Positions 58,208-64,000 of a stretch of 64,000 nt of DNA are shown in pieces. The stretch is from Aliiroseovarius halocynthiae (GTDB taxonomy: Bacteria > Pseudomonadota > Alphaproteobacteria > Rhodobacterales > Rhodobacteraceae), in contig NZ_ML660023.1 of the NCBI RefSeq assembly GCF_007004645.1, positions 62,001-126,000 on the forward strand, read 5' to 3'. The translations under genes were made by a program, and so were the position numbers. Within the stretch, counting starts at the first letter, position 1. The number at the start of each line of letters is the position of its first letter. The notes beneath the pieces are model-generated. The model was not told the DNA's origin. It worked only from the letters and a program-made list of their open reading frames with translations, and did not search any database.

Positions 58208-59101
58208 ATGAATCGTAAAGTTACCAAGGCGATCTTCCCTGTGGCTGGGCTTGGAACGCGTTTTCTTCCCGCAACGAAATCAATCCCTAAAGAGATCATG
58301 ACGTTGGTCGACCGACCGCTGATCCAATACGCGATTGACGAAGCACGTGCTGCCGGGATCAAGGAATTCATCTTCGTCACCTCGCGCGGAAAAGGCGCGC
58401 TTGAGGACTATTTCGACAACTCGCCCGTGCTTGAACAAGAGCTGCGCAAGAAGGGCAAAGACGAGCTTCTTGAGGTTTTGCAAGATACCAATATGGAATC
58501 TGGTGCGATTGCCTATATGCGTCAGCATAAAGCGTTGGGTTTGGGGCATGCAGTCTGGTGCGCCCGCCGTTTGATCGCGGATGAACCCTTTGCCGTCATC
58601 CTGCCCGATGACGTCATTGCAGCCGATAAGCCGTGTTTGCAGCAGATGGTGGAAGCCTATGAAGACACTGGCGGCTGCATGGTCGCCGCGATGGAAGTTC
58701 CGCCCGAGAAAGCAAGCTCTTACGGGGTGCTGGATGTGAAAAAGGATATGGGTGATCTGGTGTTGACCTCAGGGATGGTTGAAAAGCCAGCGGTGGACAA
58801 AGCGCCATCTAATCTTGCGGTAATTGGTCGCTACATCCTGACCCCGGACGTTTTGAGCACCCTGAACCAGACGAAAACCGGTGCTGGCGGTGAGATTCAA
58901 CTGACTGATGCGATCGCGGAAGAGCTGGCGCAGGGACGTGACGTGTTTGGTTATCGCTTCCGTGGTCAGCGCTTTGATTGCGGGTCAAAGGCGGGCTTTT
59001 TGCAAGCCACTGTGGCGTTCGGCATGGCCCGAGAAGAGCTGCGCGACGAATTTACCGGCTATCTGCACGATTTGATCGCCCAGAACAAAGCGGCTGAGTA
59101 G
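58208..59101 (+). CDS. galU: UTP-glucose-1-phosphate uridylyltransferase
   Basis: Makes UDP-glucose. The 297-residue protein has AIFPVAGLGTRFLPATKSIPKEI at the N-terminus (nucleotide-binding), VDRPLIQYAIDEA, FAVILPDDVI and FDCGSKAGFLQA. AAAGGTGA precedes the ATG; the GTG three codons earlier overlaps that site and is rejected. It begins a row that continues six bases on with the first glycosyltransferase. Confidence 0.96.
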   Translation: MNRKVTKAIFPVAGLGTRFLPATKSIPKEIMTLVDRPLIQYAIDEARAAGIKEFIFVTSRGKGALEDYFDNSPVLEQELRKKGKDELLEVLQDTNMESGAIAYMRQHKALGLGHAVWCARRLIADEPFAVILPDDVIAADKPCLQQMVEAYEDTGGCMVAAMEVPPEKASSYGVLDVKKDMGDLVLTSGMVEKPAVDKAPSNLAVIGRYILTPDVLSTLNQTKTGAGGEIQLTDAIAEELAQGRDVFGYRFRGQRFDCGSKAGFLQATVAFGMAREELRDEFTGYLHDLIAQNKAAE

Positions 59102-59107
59102 TCCTGA

Positions 59108-60136
59108 ATGGCGGGCGTATCCGGTCTGTGGGCCGTCTATCGGATGCGCCTGAAACGCCGTCGTCTGTTGTTTCGGTCCATACGATCCCGCCATCAGTTG
59201 ACGTCCGTCATCAATCGGACAGGTGATATTCAGCCGGGACAAGTCTTGGCCTTCGTGGTGTTGCGCAACGAGATGCAGCGCCTGCCCCATTTCCTATCTC
59301 ACTATCGCGCGCTGGGCGTCGATCATTTCCTGATGGTCGCCAATGCCTGCACGGATGACGGCGCCGCGTTTCTGGCGGATCAGCCTGATGTCTCGCTTTG
59401 GAGCACCGATGCCAGCTATAAAGCGTCGCGCTTTGGCGTTGATTGGCTGACATGGCTGCAGTTTCGTTATGGCCATGGGCATTGGTGTCTGACCGTGGAT
59501 GTGGACGAAATTCTGATATATCCGTGTCATGACAAACGCGATATTAAGTCTCTAACAAGGCAGTTAGAGACTATTGGTGCGCAGGCACTGGGCGCGTTGA
59601 TGCTGGATCTCTATCCCAAAGGTCCGCTGGATACCGGGCAGGCTGAAGCGAACCCAATCGATGCGCTTCCTTGGTTCGACGAAGGTCCGTTTCGGGCGGT
59701 CAGGCAAGCGCCAATGCAGAACTTGTGGCTGCAAGGCGGTGCGCGTGAACGTGTGTTCTTCCCAGATAATCCGACACGCGGACCGACTTTGAACAAATTG
59801 CCTTTGGTCAAATGGTCGCGACGCTATGCTTACACGAACTCGACCCATTCTATTTTGCCGCCACGTCTAAACCTCGAATGGGGCGGACCTCCTGTTGTCT
59901 CGGGCACCGATCAACTGTCCGGCGTGTTGCTGCACACCAAGTTTCTGCCTGACGTGATCGAACGTTCGGAAGAGGAAAAGCACAGACAGCAGCATTTCGG
60001 TCAATCAGATCAGTTTGACGCATACTATGATGCGATTGGCGATGCACCGGACCTGTGGCACCCGCATGCAGTACGTTTCGAGGGGTGGCAACAACTGGTG
60101 GCTCTTGGGTTGCTCTCAGCCGGGGGGTGGAGCTGA
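59108..60136 (+). CDS. Glycosyltransferase family 2-like protein, first of a tandem pair
   Basis: 342 residues. The short N-terminal basic segment (YRMRLKRRRLLFRSIRSRH) is followed by a GT-A fold of the Glyco_tranf_2_4 type: LRNE at residues 52-55, HYRALGVDHFLMVAN, and the metal-binding D131-V-D-E. QGGARERVFF and LLHTKFLP are shared with the next gene. The acceptor and donor are unknown. It is seven bases after galU, so UDP-glucose or a derivative is a reasonable donor guess. Confidence 0.85.
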   Translation: MAGVSGLWAVYRMRLKRRRLLFRSIRSRHQLTSVINRTGDIQPGQVLAFVVLRNEMQRLPHFLSHYRALGVDHFLMVANACTDDGAAFLADQPDVSLWSTDASYKASRFGVDWLTWLQFRYGHGHWCLTVDVDEILIYPCHDKRDIKSLTRQLETIGAQALGALMLDLYPKGPLDTGQAEANPIDALPWFDEGPFRAVRQAPMQNLWLQGGARERVFFPDNPTRGPTLNKLPLVKWSRRYAYTNSTHSILPPRLNLEWGGPPVVSGTDQLSGVLLHTKFLPDVIERSEEEKHRQQHFGQSDQFDAYYDAIGDAPDLWHPHAVRFEGWQQLVALGLLSAGGWS

Positions 60137-60290
60137 GGTCCGTCGCCCACAATGAAGTGATCTACGCTGTGTCTGGTGGAAGTTTAAGATACTGTATATA
60201 CAAACAATAACAGGGTGCGATCAACTTTAGCTTGAAGTGGGCAGGTGATGCGCGCACTTTCTGTTGCAAGGGACACATACAGGAGGTGAC

Positions 60291-61301
60291 TTGGGCGCTT
60301 GGACTTCATATCGCCTAAGGCTTAAGCGTAAGCGCCATCATGTCCGCGCGTTTCGAAAACGGCGCGAGCTGACCTGTGTTCAAAATCGGACCGCGCTGAT
60401 CGACCCATCAGATATCCTGATCTTCTCGACATTGCGTAACGAGCTGGTTCGATTGCCCTTTTTCTTGAAGTATTATCGTGATCTGGGCGTGAACCACTTT
60501 GTTATTGTGGATAACGGATCGGATGACGGCTCGCGCGAGTATCTCGAACAGCAAGAGGATGTATCGCTCTGGACTACGCAAGCCAGCTATAAACGTGCGA
60601 AATATGGCGTGGACTGGCTGAACTGGTTACAGCGCAAATACGGCCACGGGCATTGGTGTCTGGCGGTCGATACGGACGAGCTGTTCATTTACCCGTTCTG
60701 TGATGCGCGCCCCTTGCGCGCACTGACCGACTGGCTGGATGCCAGCCAGATACGCAGTTTTGGGGCGATGCTTCTGGACATGTATCCATCGGGTCAGATC
60801 GGGGAAGAGACCTATCAGTCTGGCCAAAACCCGCTAGAGATCGCACGTTGGTTCGACAGCGGAAACTATATGATCCGCAAAAATACACGGTTTCGAAACC
60901 TGTGGATTCAGGGTGGAGCAAGGGCGCGGGTGTTTTTTGATGACAGCCCCAAAAGTGCGCCTGCACTAAACAAGATCCCGCTGGTCAAATGGCATCGCTC
61001 TTACGCCTATATCAGCTCGACCCACATGCTTTTGCCGCGTGGTCTGAACCTTGTGTATGACGAAAGCGGAGGCGAAAAGGCCTCGGGTTGTTTGTTGCAC
61101 ACCAAGTTTCTGGACACGTTTCAGGAAAAATCCCGTGAAGAACTCGAGCGCCGTCAGCACTATGCCAATAGCCACGAATACCGTGCCTATAGCGCGCGTT
61201 TGGCGGATGACCCGGTACTTTGGAGCAAGTGGAGTGAAGAATATAACGGTTGGCGCCAGATCGAGCACCTAGGCCTCATGTCCAAGGGAAATTGGGCATG
61301 A
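60291..61301 (+). CDS. Glycosyltransferase family 2-like protein, second of a tandem pair
   Basis: 336 residues with the TTG start chosen here (MGAWTSYRLRLKRKR); AGGAGG is four bases before it, and the result aligns with the start of the preceding paralogue. The frame is open nine codons further upstream. LRNE is at 48-51 and the metal motif D127-T-D-E at 127-130. Identical blocks with its neighbour (YGHGHWCL, LQGGAR-like IQGGAR, LLHTKFL) show a tandem duplication. It overlaps the GT14-like gene by four bases. The 154-base gap before it shows no gene. Confidence 0.85.
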   Translation: MGAWTSYRLRLKRKRHHVRAFRKRRELTCVQNRTALIDPSDILIFSTLRNELVRLPFFLKYYRDLGVNHFVIVDNGSDDGSREYLEQQEDVSLWTTQASYKRAKYGVDWLNWLQRKYGHGHWCLAVDTDELFIYPFCDARPLRALTDWLDASQIRSFGAMLLDMYPSGQIGEETYQSGQNPLEIARWFDSGNYMIRKNTRFRNLWIQGGARARVFFDDSPKSAPALNKIPLVKWHRSYAYISSTHMLLPRGLNLVYDESGGEKASGCLLHTKFLDTFQEKSREELERRQHYANSHEYRAYSARLADDPVLWSKWSEEYNGWRQIEHLGLMSKGNWA

Positions 61302-62983
61302 GTCTAGGTGTTGTCATGATTGTCCACGAGGCGCTGCACCGTGCGACGCAGCTGGCGCGGCATTGGGCGGACCACGGCTGCCCCGTGGTGCTTCATGTCG
61401 ATCAGAATGTCGATCAGGACAGCTACTCCCGGTTTGTAGACAGCGTTTCCGATTACAAAAACATTCTGTTTTGCGACCGCAGGCACTGCGAATGGGGGAC
61501 GTGGTCACTGGTCGAGGCTAGTCAAGCCGCCTCGGAAATGATGCTCGACTGCTTTCCAGAAGTACAGCACGTGCTTCTCGCCTCGGGCAGCTGTTTGCCA
61601 TTGCGCCCGATTGCAGAAATGACTGCCTATCTCAGTGATCGACCCACGACGGATTTTATCGAAAGCGTTACCACCGAAGATGTGCCTTGGGCGATCGGTG
61701 GGCTGAATGAGGAACGGTTCACCTTGCGGTTCCCATTTTCGTGGAGACGTCACCGCCGGCTGTTTGACTGGGCAGTAGGTTTACAGCGACGTCTTGGCTA
61801 TCGCAGGCGTATTCCATTGGGCGTGACGCCCCATCTGGGCAGTCAGTGGTGGTGCCTGACACGGCACACACTGTCGGCTATTCTGACCGATCCACGGCGC
61901 GTGGTGAATGACGCCTATTTCAGTAAGGTTTGGATCCCTGACGAAAGCTATTATCAGACCCTATCCCGTCAGCATTCGCAAAAAATCGAAAGTCGCTCGC
62001 TGACCCTGTCAAAGTTTGATTTTCAGGGCAAGCCACATGTGTTCTATGATGATCACATGCAGCTTTTGCGCCGATCCGACTGCTTTGTGGCCCGCAAGAT
62101 TTGGCCGCAAGCTGATCGGCTCTTTAATAGCTTTCTATCCGCAAGCCCCAGCCTTAGCGCGGAGGCTGAGCCAAACCCGGGCAAGATTGATCGCATCTTC
62201 TCGAAGGCCACTCTTCGCCGCACTAAAGGGCGTTCTGGGTTGCTGATGCAAAGCCGCTTTCCACATCAACGATGGGGCAGCCGCGTTACGGCTGAACCCT
62301 ATGTGGTTCTTGAGGGCTATACCGAGTTGTTTCGGAATTTTGAGCCTTGGCTGGCCGATTTCAGTAGGACGCGGGTACATGGGCATCTGTTTGCCACTGA
62401 TCGCGCCCATTTCGAAGGCGGCGAGACCGAGTATTTTGGTGCGCTGCCTTCGTCAGCGGCGCTGCGCGATTATGACACCAGTGCGTTCTTGACCAATTTG
62501 ATTTGGAACACGCAGGGCGAACGTCAGTGTTTTCAGTTTGGCCCGGCTGACACGCAGGACATCACCTGGAACATTGCCCGGGATGACAATGCGCGGATCC
62601 ATGTGATTACCGGTGCCTGGGCAGTGCCTTTGTTTCTGTCTAAGGGCGCGTTCGCAGAAATTCGTCGCGAAGCCGCACGCCTTCAAAAGATCGAATGCGA
62701 ACACTTGCGTGTGCTGCGATCCGATCATGCCCGCGCACGTATCAGGATCCAAACCTTGTCCGAGTTCGTTCTGAACCCTTTGCAGCCTCTGCAAGAAGTT
62801 GTGGACCAGCTTGCCCCTCGTGATCGCCCCCAGCTGACCAGCCCACCCGAGATGGTACATCTTGGTGGGTTCGGAGATTTCTTGCAAAACCTGAAAAATC
62901 AGGGGATGCATCCACATCTCGTTGGTGATTTCCCAACCGATTTCTCGCCTCAGCGCGCGACGCCCTATTTGGTACCAAAGTGA
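61298..62983 (+). CDS. Beta-1,6-N-acetylglucosaminyltransferase-like protein (GT14 type) with C-terminal extension
   Basis: 561 residues. The first part (to about 300) looks like the core-2/I-branching GT14 family: MIVHEALHRATQLARHW, VLHVDQNVD, RHCEWGTWSLVEA, LLASGSCLPLRPI and PDESYYQTL. The second part (about 300-561) is a separate domain I cannot name beyond the DUF5928-like region that accompanies such proteins in Rhodobacterales. AAGGG precedes the ATG. It overlaps the preceding glycosyltransferase and is one base from the sulfotransferase. Confidence 0.8.
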   Translation: MSLGVVMIVHEALHRATQLARHWADHGCPVVLHVDQNVDQDSYSRFVDSVSDYKNILFCDRRHCEWGTWSLVEASQAASEMMLDCFPEVQHVLLASGSCLPLRPIAEMTAYLSDRPTTDFIESVTTEDVPWAIGGLNEERFTLRFPFSWRRHRRLFDWAVGLQRRLGYRRRIPLGVTPHLGSQWWCLTRHTLSAILTDPRRVVNDAYFSKVWIPDESYYQTLSRQHSQKIESRSLTLSKFDFQGKPHVFYDDHMQLLRRSDCFVARKIWPQADRLFNSFLSASPSLSAEAEPNPGKIDRIFSKATLRRTKGRSGLLMQSRFPHQRWGSRVTAEPYVVLEGYTELFRNFEPWLADFSRTRVHGHLFATDRAHFEGGETEYFGALPSSAALRDYDTSAFLTNLIWNTQGERQCFQFGPADTQDITWNIARDDNARIHVITGAWAVPLFLSKGAFAEIRREAARLQKIECEHLRVLRSDHARARIRIQTLSEFVLNPLQPLQEVVDQLAPRDRPQLTSPPEMVHLGGFGDFLQNLKNQGMHPHLVGDFPTDFSPQRATPYLVPK

Positions 62984-62984
62984 C

Positions 62985-64000
62985 ATGAACAACCGATTTG
63001 ACAGCTTTATCATCTTTGCCGAGATGCGCACGGGATCCAACTTTCTGGAAAGCAATCTGGATCAGTTTGATGGCCTTAAATGCTATGGCGAAGCGTTCAA
63101 TCCGTATTTCATGGTCAAACCCGAGCTGAAAGATCTGTTCGGCGTGACGGTTCAGCAGCGCGACGAAGATCCAGTGCAGCTGCTTGAACGTATGAAGGAA
63201 AACACGGATGGAACTCCCGGGTTTCGCTTCTTTCACGACCACGATATGCGCATCTATGAGCATGTGATTGATGATCCACGCTGTGCCAAAGTGGTTCTGA
63301 CCCGCAATCAGGTCGAAAGCTATGTCAGCCGCCGTATCGCTTGGGCCACGCAGCAATGGGCGCTGACAAGCGACAAAGACGCCAAAAAATTTCGCGTCCG
63401 CTTTGACCCGCATGAATTCACCGAGTTCTTCTATGCCTACAAAGCGTTTCAGTTGAAGATCAAAAACCGGCTTCAGAGAACCGGCCAGACGGCATTCTAT
63501 ATCGATTATGAAGACACGCAGGACATCGCGTGTGTGAATGGGTTGGGCAAGTTTTTGGGTGCTGAGCACGAGATTACTAGTTTCTCAGGCAAGTTTAAAA
63601 AGCAGAATCCAGAGACCATCGCCGACAAGGTGCGTAATATGGACGAGTTGGTCGAAACCGTTCAAACCATTGATCTTTTCGATCTTGGCAAGGTGCCGAA
63701 TTTCGAACCGGCGCGCCCGCCTGCGGTGCCGACCTATGTGACGGCTGAAAATGCTCCCTTAATTTTTCTACCTATTAAAGGTGGGCCGACTGAGCGCGTT
63801 CAGGGTTGGTTGCAAGGCTTCGGAGAGCTGACCTCGGATTTTACACAAAAGACGTTGCGACAGTGGAAGAACCGCAATAAAGGGCATCGGACCTTTACCG
63901 TGGTGCGTCACCCGGTTGCGCGCCTGCATTCCGTGTTCTGCACGCACTTCTTGCAAGGTGGGCCAGAAACATATTGGAACATCGCAGCAGCGTTGCGCGA
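62985..64000 (+). CDS. Sulfotransferase with two sulfotransferase-like regions (cut by window end)
   Basis: The frame runs off the window with 338 codons read and no stop. The 5'-PAPS loop RTGSNFLES is at residues 15-23 and the 3'-phosphate site VVLTRNQVESYVS at 103-115, as in NodH/Stf0-type carbohydrate sulfotransferases. A second region starts near residue 256 (APLIFLPIKGGPTERVQGW) and shows another 3'-phosphate-like motif, VVRHPVARLHSVF, at 306-318. It is two bases after the GT14-like gene. CysQ, 5.8 kb upstream, would clear the PAP it makes. Confidence 0.82.
   Translation, partial: MNNRFDSFIIFAEMRTGSNFLESNLDQFDGLKCYGEAFNPYFMVKPELKDLFGVTVQQRDEDPVQLLERMKENTDGTPGFRFFHDHDMRIYEHVIDDPRCAKVVLTRNQVESYVSRRIAWATQQWALTSDKDAKKFRVRFDPHEFTEFFYAYKAFQLKIKNRLQRTGQTAFYIDYEDTQDIACVNGLGKFLGAEHEITSFSGKFKKQNPETIADKVRNMDELVETVQTIDLFDLGKVPNFEPARPPAVPTYVTAENAPLIFLPIKGGPTERVQGWLQGFGELTSDFTQKTLRQWKNRNKGHRTFTVVRHPVARLHSVFCTHFLQGGPETYWNIAAALR

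Overview
The window looks like a chromosome segment from an alphaproteobacterium of the order Rhodobacterales (Roseobacter group). Supporting signs are the gene order parB-parA-rsmG-mnmG-mnmE-rho-hemJ | maf-aroE-coaE-dnaQ-secB, the many ATGA/TGATG start-stop overlaps, frequent GTG and TTG starts, the YlxR-L7Ae fusion before infB, a TimA-MltA-Smr row, and a GT2/GT14-like/sulfotransferase row. I see no phage, insertion sequence, CRISPR array, rRNA or tRNA.

Layout. 1-5.2 kb: malic enzyme (5' part only), galE, mutS, an unrecognised lipoprotein. 5.2-9.4 kb: grpE-hrcA heat-shock pair, divergent from rph-rdgB-hemW. 9.4-16.8 kb: a leftward block with the ParAB segregation genes, rRNA/tRNA modification genes (rsmG, mnmG, mnmE), rho and hemJ, holding two perfect 16-bp parS palindromes. 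16.8-17.2 kb: a non-coding region with several DnaA boxes, an AT-rich stretch and four GANTC sites, which I read as the chromosome origin (oriC). 17.2-25 kb: maf-aroE-coaE-dnaQ, secB, idi, fxsA, timA-mltA-smr and a lipoprotein hydrolase. 25-34.5 kb: hslV-GNAT-hslU, hemH, comF, grxC, a nitrilase-family gene, marR, GNAT, ubiG, a prolyl-iminopeptidase. 34.5-40.7 kb: rimP-nusA-ylxR-infB behind a structured leader with a terminator hairpin. 40.7-46.6 kb: a 117-bp palindromic repeat, a 46-codon gene, mutT/argJ/parvulin, and secA. 46.7-51 kb: membrane acyltransferase, a phosphate-binding-like/OmpA fusion, radC. 51-54.5 kb: dnaK-dnaJ. 54.7-64 kb: surface polysaccharide genes (ABC-2 permease, cysQ, kdsB, galU, two paralogous glycosyltransferases, a GT14-like enzyme, a sulfotransferase cut by the window end).

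How it fits together. The centre is an origin domain: oriC with parS sites 3.3 and 5.1 kb away and the ParA/ParB genes beside them, so replication start and segregation are encoded together. Proteostasis genes (grpE, hrcA, dnaK, dnaJ, hslUV, secA, secB, parvulin) are scattered around it, and three promoters (dnaK, hslV, rimP) share a CTTG-N18-(C/T)-rich-ATAT layout that fits RpoH. The right-hand end supplies UDP-glucose (galU; galE far left makes UDP-galactose), CMP-Kdo (kdsB), transferases, a sulfotransferase and the PAP phosphatase CysQ, which suggests a sulfated surface polysaccharide; that last step is inference.
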